This document shows, one piece after another, positions 8,723 through 17,600 of a stretch of 33,812 nucleotides of DNA. The stretch lies in NCBI GenBank assembly GCA_025362555.1, contig JANYFP010000399.1, positions 1-33,812 of the forward strand, given 5' to 3'. The translations under genes and the position numbers were made by a program. The number at the start of each line of letters is the position of its first letter. Position 1 is the stretch's first letter. The stretch is from Verrucomicrobiota bacterium. GTDB lineage: Bacteria; Verrucomicrobiota; Verrucomicrobiia; Opitutales; Opitutaceae. The notes beneath the pieces were generated by a model that did not search any database, was not told the DNA's origin, and worked only from the letters and a program-made list of their open reading frames with translations.

Positions 8723-9598
8723 TCACCGTGTGACCGCAGGAACAATGTCTCGCTGATAGACACGGACAAAATCCACCTCCATGCGCTGGGGAAATGACTT
8801 GTCATCGATTCCCTTGACCGCGCCCCAGTCGCCACCCACGGCCAGATTCAGAACGAGATAAAAATCCCGCGTGAATGGCCACGTCGTCCAATCCCCGCCG
8901 TCACGGCGCGAAGTGAAATACGGCCGGTCGTCCACATAAATGCGGATTTCCTCCGCGTCCCATTCCAGCGCGTAAGTATGAAAAGCAGTGCCGGCATCGG
9001 GCACCGGTATCGTCGCAGTGCGCTGAGTATTATTTTTCCATTGATTCTTCCTCGAATGAGTCGAGGCATGAACCACGCCGGGATTATGGCCCACGTGCTC
9101 CATGATATCGATTTCCCCGTTGTCGGGCCATTGGCCGTCACCGAGATTCCACACCGTCGGCAACATCCAGATGGCCGGCCACGTGCCGCGTCCGAGGGGC
9201 AGTTTTGCCCTGATTTCAAACCGGCCCGCCGGCCAATCGCCTTTATTCTTCGTGACGAGCCGAGCGGAGGTGTAAGCGGCGCCCTGCCACGCTTCGCGCC
9301 GCGCCTCGATCACGAGGTGACCATTCTCCACGCGGGCATTTTCCTGCCGCGCATAAGTGTAGAACTCCAATTCGTGATTGCCCCAACCATTGCCGCCGAC
9401 GTCGTAGCTCCAACGAAGCGGATCCGGTAAGCCGAGCTGATCGAATTCATCATGCCAAACCAATTTCCAGCCAGTGGGCGCGCGGAATTCCGTGGCCGGA
9501 GTTTCAGCCCGAGCAAAAACCGCCCAAAACGCGGCGAACGCGATTGAGAGGAAGTGAAATTGGAGCGGGTTTCGCGGTGAAGAGTTGAAATAATTCAT
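8723..9598 (-). CDS. Secreted GH16 beta-glucanase (laminarinase-like)
   Basis: This 291-residue enzyme is predicted to hydrolyse internal beta-1,3 or mixed beta-1,3/1,4 glucosidic bonds. An N-terminal signal peptide runs to about residue 31 (FAAFWAVFARA). The GH16 jelly-roll follows with LVWHDEFDQ near the start, GRFEIRAKLPLGRGTWPAIWMLP, and the catalytic motif GEIDIMEHVG, in which Glu162 is the nucleophile, Asp164 the helper and Glu167 the acid/base. The extra Met in EIDIME is typical of laminarinases and distinct from the EIDIE of carrageenases. Length equals a single catalytic domain with no carbohydrate-binding module. It lies between GH30 and GH43 in the same orientation, with gaps of about 120-130 nt. 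Confidence 0.95.
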   Translation of the reverse strand: MNYFNSSPRNPLQFHFLSIAFAAFWAVFARAETPATEFRAPTGWKLVWHDEFDQLGLPDPLRWSYDVGGNGWGNHELEFYTYARQENARVENGHLVIEARREAWQGAAYTSARLVTKNKGDWPAGRFEIRAKLPLGRGTWPAIWMLPTVWNLGDGQWPDNGEIDIMEHVGHNPGVVHASTHSRKNQWKNNTQRTATIPVPDAGTAFHTYALEWDAEEIRIYVDDRPYFTSRRDGGDWTTWPFTRDFYLVLNLAVGGDWGAVKGIDDKSFPQRMEVDFVRVYQRDIVPAVTR

Positions 9599-9721
9599 GG
9601 AAGTTCTGCGTTTACCCCCGACAAATCGCCCGCACCACTGGCCTCATTATTTTCACGAATGATCGCGATTCAGAACATTCACGGTGGCATATTTTCGGGG
9701 AGAATTGCCCTCCTCCGCGGC

Positions 9722-11140
9722 TCAGCGCGCAGCGCCAACGTAGCTCTGGATGGCGTGAGCGGGAATGGTGCAGGCCAGCGATTCGGCGTCGACGGTAAGA
9801 TTGAAGGTGATCGCGAGGTCGGTCTCATTGAGCACGACCGTGACGAGCGAGCCGTCCGGATTCACGAAGGCCACGGATTGCAACGCGGCCGGCCCGCCGG
9901 TCGACGCGATCCGGTGAGCGCCGGGTTTCACAAATTTGCTGAACTGACCGATGTAGTAGAACGCGCTTTGGTAACGCACTTCTCCGGTGCGGGTATCGAT
10001 AATCACCGGAGCGTCACAGAAATTGCCGACATGATTCGGGCCGCCGCGCTGATCGAGGACGATATTCCAATCGATGAAGCCGCAAACCCAGTGATTGAAA
10101 TCACCCATCATCTGATGAGCGTAGCCCTCGCCATGCTGCCAGAGGCCGATGCCGCCACCGCCCTCCCAGCAACCTTCCGTGAAAAGAATGTGTTTGTCCG
10201 GATACGCGGCGTGCACGCGGGAGGATGCGGCGAAGTCATTGCTCACATACCAGTGCAGCGCGGCACCCCAGAGGTATTTCGACGAAGCCGGATCACCGAA
10301 AAGAGCGGCAACCTGCTTTTCTAAAATGTCGCGATTGTGGTCGAAGCCGAGCAGCTTCACCTTTTGCAATCCGGCTTTCTCAAGCGCAGGTCCGAGATGA
10401 TCGCGGACAAAATCGCGTTCCTGCTCCGGTGAATAGAGGCAGGATTCCCACACCTGATTGGCTTGGGGTTCATTTTGCACGGTCAGAGCCCAGATGGAAA
10501 GTTTCTCTTCCCGCTCCATCGCTTGCACAAATTTGACGTAGTATTGCGCCCAGGCCGGGGCGTATTCACTGCGCAACGAGCCGCCGGCATCCATCCGGTT
10601 ATTCGTTTTCATCCATGCCGGAGGACTCCACGGGGAAACCAGCAAATTCAATTTTCCCTTTGCCGCGTTGTTCGCGTCGTGGAGCAGCGGCATGAGCCAG
10701 CGCCGCATCGGTGCGAGGGAGAAATTGAGCAAATCATAATCACCAGGCGTCTCATCGAGCGCCCACATGTTAAGCGAAAAATCGCAACTGTTGAGGTGCG
10801 TGCGGGCGAGTGTGTAACCCAAACCTTCCTGGGGATCGAAATAGCGATGAAGCACCTCGGCGCGTTTTTCGGCGGGCAGTTGAGCCAGCACCCACGCGGA
10901 TGATTCGGTCAATGCGCCGCCGAAGCCGCTCATCTCCTGAAACTGCTGCGCCGGATTGAGGGTCAATGCGGCCGAAGAGGCGGCACCACTGGAAACCACG
11001 GGAGAGGCAATCGGGCTTAAGCGGTGCGAATTATCACGCGCGGTTTCGATCACGGACCACGTGCGGGCGGAAGAGGTAGCGAACATGACGGGTGCAATCA
11101 GGAGTGAGCCTGCGAACATTAATTTTTCAGAGATTTTCAT
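9722..11140 (-). CDS. Secreted GH30 glycosidase (beta-1,6-glucanase / glucosylceramidase-like)
   Basis: The ATG at 11140 yields a 472-residue protein with a hydrophobic signal peptide (KLMFAGSLLIAPVMFATSSA). GH30 features include EMSGFGGALTESSAWVL, GYTLARTHLNSCDFS, LLVSPWSPPAWMKTN, the acid/base Glu224 in TVQNEPQ and the nucleophile Glu322 in LFTEGCWE. A small C-terminal beta-sandwich follows. The NSCDFS and PWSPPAWMK pattern fits the glucosylceramidase/beta-1,6-glucanase subfamilies better than the xylanase one. Next to a GH16 laminarinase, this suggests removal of beta-1,6 branches from a beta-1,3-glucan. Subfamily and substrate are inferred. Confidence 0.93.
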   Translation of the reverse strand: MKISEKLMFAGSLLIAPVMFATSSARTWSVIETARDNSHRLSPIASPVVSSGAASSAALTLNPAQQFQEMSGFGGALTESSAWVLAQLPAEKRAEVLHRYFDPQEGLGYTLARTHLNSCDFSLNMWALDETPGDYDLLNFSLAPMRRWLMPLLHDANNAAKGKLNLLVSPWSPPAWMKTNNRMDAGGSLRSEYAPAWAQYYVKFVQAMEREEKLSIWALTVQNEPQANQVWESCLYSPEQERDFVRDHLGPALEKAGLQKVKLLGFDHNRDILEKQVAALFGDPASSKYLWGAALHWYVSNDFAASSRVHAAYPDKHILFTEGCWEGGGGIGLWQHGEGYAHQMMGDFNHWVCGFIDWNIVLDQRGGPNHVGNFCDAPVIIDTRTGEVRYQSAFYYIGQFSKFVKPGAHRIASTGGPAALQSVAFVNPDGSLVTVVLNETDLAITFNLTVDAESLACTIPAHAIQSYVGAAR

Positions 11141-11251
11141 TGGCAATGAATTAAACCAAACGACCGGCTCCACTCCATTTGAGAGCAAAGCTTTTGCTTG
11201 CTTGAAGACTGACGGGGGTCTCGAAATACGGGAGAGATGGCGACAGGGAAA

Positions 11252-12631
11252 TTAGTTGCTCACGGGCGGCGCGACGGCGGCTTTGCGGGCGGCGAGTTCG
11301 CGCTCCATTAACTTCACCGTCGGCTCATCCAGCCGGTAAAAGACAATGGCGAGGCCGGCCAGGAGAGCGAAGCTTCCGGGCAGCAAACTGAAAAGCAGGT
11401 TAATGCTGTGCAAGGCCCGCGGGGTCTGCTCGGCGTTGGCCACGTAACCGGAGTAGCTGCAAAGCCAACCGATCATCGCCCCACCGATCGCGAGGCCGAC
11501 TTTCTGCGCCAGGACCGTCGCAGAAAAAACCAAGCCGGTGGCGCGGCGGCCGAACTTCCATTCGCCGTAATCGGCGGTGTCGGCGTAGAGCGACCAGACG
11601 ATGGCCGGCGTCGGACCGGCGGCGAAACTGCCGAGGATATTCAACGCGTACAGCAGCGGAAGATTATGCGGGTCGACAAAATAGCACAGCCCGATGCCCA
11701 GCGCGTTGACGATGGTCAAACCGATCATCAGCGAACGCCGCGAGAAGTAGCGCGTGAACAGTTTCGTGGAAAGCGCCCCCAGAATAAAACAGATGAAACC
11801 AACAAGATTGAAAGTGCCGAGGCTCGTTTCCCGACCGACGCAGTATTTAAAATAAAAGATACCAGCACCACTGCGAAGCCCGACGTTGGTCAGATTGAGG
11901 AATGCGACGAAGAAGAGCACGAGCCAGGGCTTGTTGGCCAGCAAGTCGCGGAGATCGGGACCGATCGAGGAACCCTGACTCGGCGGCGACTTCACGCGCT
12001 CGCGGGTGTTCGCAAAGGTATACAAAAACATGGCCACTGAGATCACGGCGAAGATCGCCATCGTGTTGCGGAATCCATCCGCCGGACTGCCACCCGCAGG
12101 GATCAGGAAATCCTTCATCCACGGCACGAGCCAACCGATGAGCAACGTGCCGGTGAAAGCACAGGCGAAGCGATAGGAAGAAAGCGAAGTGCGATCATCG
12201 GATGAGGGCGACATGACCCCCATGAGAGCGCCGTAGGGCGTGTTAATGGCCGCGTAGGCGATCAAGGTGAGCGTGTAAGTGATGTACGCATAAACGAGCG
12301 TGCCGTGAACACCGAAGCCGGGATTGGCAAACATGACATACCCCAAAATTCCGTACGGCAATGCGCCCCACAAAATCCAAGGGCGAAACTTACCCCAGCG
12401 AGTGTCGGTGCGATCGGCGATCATGCCGATGACGGGATTCAAGAGCGCCACCACACTCGGGATGAAGGCCATTAAGGTTCCGGCCGCTGAATCCTTGATC
12501 CCAAGGACGTCGATATAATAGTAGGCGAGGAATTGATTGAACGCCTGAAAATAAAAATTAGAGGCCGTGTCGCCCAAGCCGTAGGCGAATTTTTCCCGGA
12601 AGGAGAGACGTTGATCGTTGGGGGTAGACAC
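11252..12631 (-). CDS. GPH-family (MelB/XynP-type) sugar:cation symporter, MFS
   Basis: A protein of about 459 residues with 12 predicted membrane helices. It begins with the GPH signature LSFREKFAYGLGDTASNFYFQ, followed by DRTDTRWGKFRPWILWGALPYG, the cation/sugar-symporter loop of the MelB family. The C-terminal tail is short. The role is uptake of an oligosaccharide or glycoside across the inner membrane, following the TonB-dependent receptor gene upstream. Start choice is uncertain. GTG at 12631 gives VSTPNDQRLSFREK, the usual distance to the first motif, while a TTG at 12673 would add 14 residues. Neither has a good ribosome binding site. Confidence 0.9.
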   Translation of the reverse strand: MSTPNDQRLSFREKFAYGLGDTASNFYFQAFNQFLAYYYIDVLGIKDSAAGTLMAFIPSVVALLNPVIGMIADRTDTRWGKFRPWILWGALPYGILGYVMFANPGFGVHGTLVYAYITYTLTLIAYAAINTPYGALMGVMSPSSDDRTSLSSYRFACAFTGTLLIGWLVPWMKDFLIPAGGSPADGFRNTMAIFAVISVAMFLYTFANTRERVKSPPSQGSSIGPDLRDLLANKPWLVLFFVAFLNLTNVGLRSGAGIFYFKYCVGRETSLGTFNLVGFICFILGALSTKLFTRYFSRRSLMIGLTIVNALGIGLCYFVDPHNLPLLYALNILGSFAAGPTPAIVWSLYADTADYGEWKFGRRATGLVFSATVLAQKVGLAIGGAMIGWLCSYSGYVANAEQTPRALHSINLLFSLLPGSFALLAGLAIVFYRLDEPTVKLMERELAARKAAVAPPVSN

Positions 12632-12730
12632 AGCAGCGAGTGGGGTTGAGAGAGAAGCTTCAGCGAAGACCAAAGCGTCACCAAAGGATAGGCGCTACAC
12701 AGCAGCGCGGAAGACAAATCAGTACTTTTG

Positions 12731-12766
12731 AAAATAGCGCGCACCAGCATGTCAGCTGGTGCGCGT
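12731..12766 (-). terminator. Probable intrinsic terminator after the TonB-dependent receptor gene
   Basis: A 10-11-bp perfect stem, GCGCACCAGC paired with GCTGGTGCGC, surrounds a 6-base loop. Read on the minus strand it is followed by TATTTTC. It lies 27 nt past the receptor stop and upstream of the symporter, so it could attenuate transcription between receptor and downstream enzymes. Confidence 0.6.
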
Positions 12767-12792
12767 GAACCCTAAACTAACCCTAAATGTTT

Positions 12793-15711
12793 TTAGAACT
12801 TATAATCAAACTCGAGGCGCATTGAACGCGGATCCGAGTAGATGAACCCGTAACGCTTTTGATCATCGAGCAAGTTGGAAACGTTCAACTGCACGGAAGC
12901 ATCGTGCTTCTCGATCTTGAAGGCGTACTTGACAAAAAGATCGACGTTATGGCGGGCCGCCGTGGAGAGAATGAGACGATTGCCATTCTTGTCGGTGATG
13001 AACTGACCGGAACCGTGGGTGACACCCGACATATACTCGCGGGGTGATTCCCAGTAGCCGCCGGCACCGATCGTGAAGCCTTTCAGCACACCGTCGCTGA
13101 AATTATAATTGCCCCACAAGCTGACCTGGTGCTCGGGCGTGTCGTCCTGGCGCTCGCCCGAACCAAAGCCTTCACCGGTCCAAGTCGACGTATCGTTTGG
13201 ATCTTTATAAACCGTGGCCAGAGGGCGATTGGCCAGACCCCAGTCGCTGTTAGGGAAATACCAGACGGCCCATTTGTCCTGAGGATAAGGATATTTCGCC
13301 CACACGCCGGCACTATCGATGATGCGATTAACATGCGCATAGGTCGCGATGATCTGCAGGTTCTTCGTGGGGGTGAACATGATTTGAGCATCCCAACCCT
13401 TGGAGGAATCTTCGGCGGAAACATATTCATTCGGTTGGCCGCTCGCCGTGGCGATCGCGCCCCAGGAATTATTGGTCAGACTGTCCTGGCCGTAGATCCA
13501 GCCCGGCCAGCCGCCGTTGGCTTTCGTATAATCAAAGACGCCGTCCATGAAGGCCGCGCCGCTGACGGAGGAGGCGTTGACGTATTGTTGGCTACCGACG
13601 GTCCAAATACCCTGCCCTGGGGTCGCGGTGCCCACGGCTACGGCCGCATTGTAGAGCGTCGGGTTGAAACCGGTGCCGAATCCATTCTGGTAAACGATCG
13701 GCTTGTTCGGATCGAACGTCACGTGATTCGTGGTCGGTGCCCACCAGTAAAGCACGGGGGTGCCGGTGCGCTTGATCTTGTAGGCACTGATCGTGCCGGT
13801 GATCTTGCCTTCAAAGAGATCGATCTTTACGCCGACTTCCTTGCTCTTGGCAATGATCGGGCCCATCGCCTTGCCATTGACATCAATATTGCCCGCAAAG
13901 TTGGGCGAGATGCCGCCGGCTTTGAGTGCATAGATCGAGATCGCGCGCGTGATTTGCACCGAGACACCATTCTGTGGCGTGCGGTCAACCTGCTGTGTGC
14001 TCTTGGTCGTGTCGGAAGTGTTCGCGATATAGTTTTTATTGGTGACGTTCGTATTGTTCGCATCGCGACGAATACCAGAGACAACGGTCACGCGATCATC
14101 GAGGAACTTCCCTTGATAAACGAAGTAGTCGCCCTTGTTCCACGCCGTGCTGTCGGTGCTGTTTTTCAGCACCATCGCGGCATCACCGGCGAGACCGGTA
14201 GCGGTGCCGTTATTTTGCACGCCTTGGCCAAAACGAATTGGGGTCAGGTCACCTGGGCTCTTGTAATTGTAGACGTTATCCAGCGCAGATTTGTACTTGT
14301 ACCCATTCTGGTCCCGTTCTTCCGAATGGCCGGCGAGCAAGGAGCTGTTAATGTGAAACCATTTATTGGATTTCTCAAACAGCTTGAAGCTGTAGTTCAG
14401 TTCCACGCGGGACTGGGCGCGAGCGATCTTGGCGTCGGTGTCAGTCCAGTTGTATTCGAAAATCTCGTTGGGCGTTGGACCCGAGCCAACGGCGCCGCTG
14501 CTGTCTCCCCGCACCTGATCGATGGGCTGGAGGAAAACGGTGGACCAGAGCGAGGAAGGTCCCGCGGATTGACGGAAATTACCCTGCACATCGCGACCTT
14601 GTGAATCCACATGGGAGACGTTGTAGCCGGCGAGCAGCGTCATATTTTCAATGATCTGCTGGGTGAGCTTGAGATTCAAATTGTCGGTCTGGTCGTTGTA
14701 GTAGGTATCGGGACCGCTCCAACGGAACGTCCGCGGGTTGGTGCCCTGAAACACCACGAAGCCGCCATGCTCGTTTTGGTCGTTATTGATGCCGACACCA
14801 GCAACGCCGCGGATCTGCTTGAAGCCGACGCCGGATTGCCGCTGCTTGCCGTTTTCATAGTCCACCACCACTTCCGTGGTCTTGGTCGGCTTAAAGCTGA
14901 TGACCGGAGAAACAAAACTGTGAGACTCCTTCTTGTATTGCGTGTAATCATTCGTGGCCTGATAGACGGCAGTCAGCAGGTAATCGAAATTCCACGTGTT
15001 GCTCAGCGGCCCGGTGACATCAATACTGCTGCGCTTGAAACCGTAGCTGCCCACTGACAGGGTGAATTCAGCCCGCTGTTTATCTTCTGGGGTCTTGGGC
15101 AGATAGTTCACAATGCCACCGAAATTACCGATGCCGTAAAGCAACGCTGCAGGTCCGCGGACGACTTCCACGCGGGCGATGTTGACCGTATCCGAGCCCG
15201 CCTGGCGGCGGAAACCATCACGCAGCACGGTGTCCGTCACATAACCACGAATCTTAATCGTGGTCTGATTGGGATTGGCGGTCGCACCTTCCGGATTGTT
15301 CACGCCACCTGGCCCCTGATAAGCCCCGCCAGGAAGTCCTTTGATTCCCTGGTCGTTTTGCGACTGGAGCAGAACGCCGGCGCTGTAGCGCAAGCCACCA
15401 CGCAAATCATTCGAACCCGTATCGCGCAGAAATTTTTCTGTGATAACCTCGATTGGCATCGGGATTTCTTTAATCGCCGTGTTCAAGCGCGAGCCAGTAA
15501 CCGAATTGGTCGCACGATAACCGGTATCTTTGTCGGTCGTAACGGTAAAGGGGGAGAGAACGACGATTTCGTCTTCTTTGGCGGCCGCAACGGGAGCGGC
15601 AGGTTTCGTAGCGTCAGTTTGCTGCGCTCGGGCGACCACCGGCAAAAAGCCGAGAAGCGTTGAGCAGACCAGCAAGCCGGCGCGGAGCGCGGAACTTTGT
15701 TTGGTGTTCAT
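12793..15711 (-). CDS. TonB-dependent outer-membrane receptor (glycan import)
   Basis: This 972-residue outer-membrane receptor has a signal peptide ending near residue 29 (PVVARAQ), a TonB-box-like EIVVLSPFTV at 48-57, and a plug domain (TGSRLNTAIKEIPMPIEVITEKFLRD; IKIRGYVTDTVLRDGFRRQ; VEVVRGPAALLYGIGNFGGIVNYLPKTP). A long 22-strand barrel follows, ending in the aromatic C-terminal residue of SMRLEFDYKF. The N-terminal pattern is typical of the expanded receptor family of Opitutaceae. No SusD-like partner is visible. It is the first gene of the minus-strand run and faces the divergent LacI gene, so it is the probable main regulated promoter target. Substrate is inferred from the cluster; siderophore uptake cannot be excluded from sequence alone. 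Confidence 0.93.
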   Translation of the reverse strand: MNTKQSSALRAGLLVCSTLLGFLPVVARAQQTDATKPAAPVAAAKEDEIVVLSPFTVTTDKDTGYRATNSVTGSRLNTAIKEIPMPIEVITEKFLRDTGSNDLRGGLRYSAGVLLQSQNDQGIKGLPGGAYQGPGGVNNPEGATANPNQTTIKIRGYVTDTVLRDGFRRQAGSDTVNIARVEVVRGPAALLYGIGNFGGIVNYLPKTPEDKQRAEFTLSVGSYGFKRSSIDVTGPLSNTWNFDYLLTAVYQATNDYTQYKKESHSFVSPVISFKPTKTTEVVVDYENGKQRQSGVGFKQIRGVAGVGINNDQNEHGGFVVFQGTNPRTFRWSGPDTYYNDQTDNLNLKLTQQIIENMTLLAGYNVSHVDSQGRDVQGNFRQSAGPSSLWSTVFLQPIDQVRGDSSGAVGSGPTPNEIFEYNWTDTDAKIARAQSRVELNYSFKLFEKSNKWFHINSSLLAGHSEERDQNGYKYKSALDNVYNYKSPGDLTPIRFGQGVQNNGTATGLAGDAAMVLKNSTDSTAWNKGDYFVYQGKFLDDRVTVVSGIRRDANNTNVTNKNYIANTSDTTKSTQQVDRTPQNGVSVQITRAISIYALKAGGISPNFAGNIDVNGKAMGPIIAKSKEVGVKIDLFEGKITGTISAYKIKRTGTPVLYWWAPTTNHVTFDPNKPIVYQNGFGTGFNPTLYNAAVAVGTATPGQGIWTVGSQQYVNASSVSGAAFMDGVFDYTKANGGWPGWIYGQDSLTNNSWGAIATASGQPNEYVSAEDSSKGWDAQIMFTPTKNLQIIATYAHVNRIIDSAGVWAKYPYPQDKWAVWYFPNSDWGLANRPLATVYKDPNDTSTWTGEGFGSGERQDDTPEHQVSLWGNYNFSDGVLKGFTIGAGGYWESPREYMSGVTHGSGQFITDKNGNRLILSTAARHNVDLFVKYAFKIEKHDASVQLNVSNLLDDQKRYGFIYSDPRSMRLEFDYKF

Positions 15712-15833
15712 AACAGGGGAGCAGTTATATCGGGTTTGGTTTTACCACTGCGCAGTCGCCCGTCCGTCAAAATTCTCAAAGAGAAAATAGGCCGGAAAAC
15801 AAGCGACTACTGGGGCAAGAAACATGGGGGGAT

Positions 15834-15887
15834 AGGTTACATCGACCATTCGCTGTGACTGTTTTTATGAACCGATAAGTGTAACCT
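15834..15887. promoter_or_regulatory. Perfect 8-bp inverted repeat in the receptor/LacI intergenic region
   Basis: AGGTTACA at 15834-15841 is mirrored by TGTAACCT at 15880-15887, with arms 38 nt apart. The repeat lies about 120-175 bp upstream of the receptor start and within the divergent promoter region. LacI-family operators often contain this kind of GTTAC/GTAAC half-site, so these may be two operator halves or two separate sites. No function is demonstrated. Confidence 0.4.
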
Positions 15888-15903
15888 AATGTCAACTTAG
15901 AGG

Positions 15904-15919
15904 TGCACAACAACGTGCA
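15904..15919. promoter_or_regulatory. Palindromic operator candidate
   Basis: TGCAC-AACAAC-GTGCA is a perfect 5-bp inverted repeat at the edge of the AT-rich tract. A related TGCAT occurs at 16026-16030. Size and position fit a LacI-type operator, but a chance palindrome is possible. Confidence 0.3.
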
Positions 15920-16070
15920 TTAAAAAAAAACAAAACAATTAAATTAAAAATAATTTATCATCAATAATTTATGATATTAAAAATAGAATAATAGAATGGA
16001 AATTAGCATTCATATCATATTTTGGTGCATAACATATTGCTCTTATTATTTGCGTCCCTTTAACTAGCAC
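15920..16070. promoter_or_regulatory. AT-rich divergent promoter region
   Basis: This stretch between the receptor and LacI genes is strongly AT-rich (runs such as TTAAAAAAAAAC and ATTAAAAATAATTTATCATC) in an otherwise GC-rich window. No open frame of note is present. It probably holds UP-element-like and promoter sequences for one or both divergent genes. No convincing -35/-10 pair could be fixed by eye. Confidence 0.5.
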
Positions 16071-16134
16071 TGTGTATAAAAAGAAGTCACCGCCACCACC
16101 CACTTCTGGCCTGCCCGCCCGCCCCCTTTCTGGA

Positions 16135-17190
16135 ATGCCCGCTGTCAATCAGGACCTCATCGCCACCAAGCTTAATATCTCCCGCACCACGGTGTCGCGG
16201 AGCTTGGCCAACCATCCCGCGATCAGCACCGAGACGCGCGCCAAAGTCCACGCCATGGCCGAGGAACTGGGCTATCGACAAAGCCCGGGCCGCGCCGGCC
16301 GCCGCCACGGCAGAGGCGCACGTGCGATCACCATCGGCGTCCTGATCGGAATTCCCGCCGAGAATGTCGTGATGGCGACCTTCCCCTATATCTTGAAGGG
16401 AATTCGTGAACGCGCCGAAGTGGAACACGTCAAGGTTGACGTCTATTATCAGTCGCCGGACGGCTTTCAGATTGAGTCCAACCGCCAATCGCTTTTCCGA
16501 CACCTCCGCAACGGTGACTGGCGCGGCACGATTCTCATTTACCCATTCACCGAATCTGCGGTCGAGATGATTGCCCGAAAAATTTCCACGGTGGCGGTAC
16601 TCGAAAGCTACAACCATCCCGGCGTTGATATCATCGATACGGACGACGCCGAGGCCGTGGTCTCGCTCGTCGAATGCCTGCACACCGCCGGCCACCAGCG
16701 CATCGGTTTCATCTCCTGGCACTACCCGATTGGCGGCCATTGGGTCGCTCGCCGATTCAGCGGCTACGTCGAAGCCCTTTTCCTTCACGGCTTGGAATTC
16801 CGCCCCGAATGGGTGCTGAACGTGAACAAGAATGGCCCTCGCCTCACGCCTACCGAAGTCGCCGACGCGGCCGCCCGCATCATCAAGGAATCCGGCGTTA
16901 CCGCCTGGGTCTGCGCGGCGGATCACCAAGCCTACCAACTCATGCAAGACCTGCAGGCGCGCGGCATTCGCGTGCCTGAGGATTGCTCCATAACCGGCTT
17001 CGATGGACTCGAACCAGCAACCGGAGTCCGCCGGGCCACCTCCATGCGCGTCCCGCACGAACACATCGGTTCCTCGGCGCTCACCCGCTTAATCAATCGC
17101 ATCGAACACCCCGCATCACCCCGCCGGAAAATTCTGGTGGAAGCCCAACTCGTCACCGGCGAAACCATCGCCCCGCCAAAAAGCCCCTGA
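16135..17190 (+). CDS. LacI-family transcriptional regulator
   Basis: A 351-residue DNA-binding sugar sensor. The helix-turn-helix is at residues 5-27 (NQDLIATKLNISRTTVSRSLANH), followed by the hinge-helix region. A periplasmic-binding-protein-like ligand domain then includes ITIGVLIGIPAENV, HTAGHQRIGFISW and the C-terminal marker CSITGFDGLEPA. The ATG at 16135 puts the helix-turn-helix at the usual distance from the N-terminus. A GTG at 16072 would add a proline-rich 21-residue extension and is less likely. It is divergent from the glycan-uptake genes and upstream of the phosphorylase-like gene, so it probably controls both in response to an imported oligosaccharide. Confidence 0.93.
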   Translation: MPAVNQDLIATKLNISRTTVSRSLANHPAISTETRAKVHAMAEELGYRQSPGRAGRRHGRGARAITIGVLIGIPAENVVMATFPYILKGIRERAEVEHVKVDVYYQSPDGFQIESNRQSLFRHLRNGDWRGTILIYPFTESAVEMIARKISTVAVLESYNHPGVDIIDTDDAEAVVSLVECLHTAGHQRIGFISWHYPIGGHWVARRFSGYVEALFLHGLEFRPEWVLNVNKNGPRLTPTEVADAAARIIKESGVTAWVCAADHQAYQLMQDLQARGIRVPEDCSITGFDGLEPATGVRRATSMRVPHEHIGSSALTRLINRIEHPASPRRKILVEAQLVTGETIAPPKSP

Positions 17191-17600
17191 GCCACGCCCG
17201 CTCCACCCCCCCCCGTGCAGGCAATTTTTACTCATCAATTTCACCCCACTATTTTCCCCGCAGTGCATTTTCTAAACCACAAAGGCTGTCCCTTCCTGCT
17301 GTAAGAGGCGCTTTACGCCCCGATTTGCCTGGCGACGGCCAGAACACCCCCCGCACGGGTCGCAACCAGCAACGGCCTTTCCCGAATTCCGCGCATACAG
17401 TCCGTCCCCCAGCCTTCAGGAAACGCTCCAACTCTTTCCCATAAATCCGGTGCCGCCGTCGGCATCGACCCACCACGGACCACCCCTCCCAATCAGCCGG
17501 TGATCCACCCATTCCAACCCGCCCGCGAGGATTCCTTTCCTCCCGCCGAGCCCCTCCCCGCTCTCCATTGATTTCGGATCAGCGGAAAAAATCTCATTCC
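17191..17600. other. Intergenic region between LacI gene and phosphorylase-like gene
   Basis: About 410 nt with no convincing gene. It contains a small hairpin-forming stretch (GGCGCTTTACGCC near 17308-17320) in a context resembling dispersed intergenic repeats. The C-rich part after it shows no clear promoter. Short open frames here lack coding character. Confidence 0.5.

Noticed and set aside
9722-11140. Reading the GH30 as a xylanase (GH30_8)
   Set aside because: The NSCDFS and PWSPPAWMK blocks and the neighbouring GH16 fit the glucosylceramidase/beta-1,6-glucanase subfamilies better.
13129-14604. Open frame of about 491 codons on the plus strand opposite the TonB-dependent receptor
   Set aside because: It is antisense to a well-supported receptor whose codon pattern explains it; the translation shows no domain, signal peptide or family motif.
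16072-16134. Upstream GTG start for the LacI regulator
   Set aside because: It would add a proline-rich 21-residue tail before the helix-turn-helix, whereas the ATG at 16135 gives the normal family N-terminus.
17191-17567. Possible small gene between the LacI and phosphorylase-like genes
   Set aside because: Open frames here are short, proline- and arginine-rich, start inside the LacI gene or lack a start signal, and overlap hairpin sequence.
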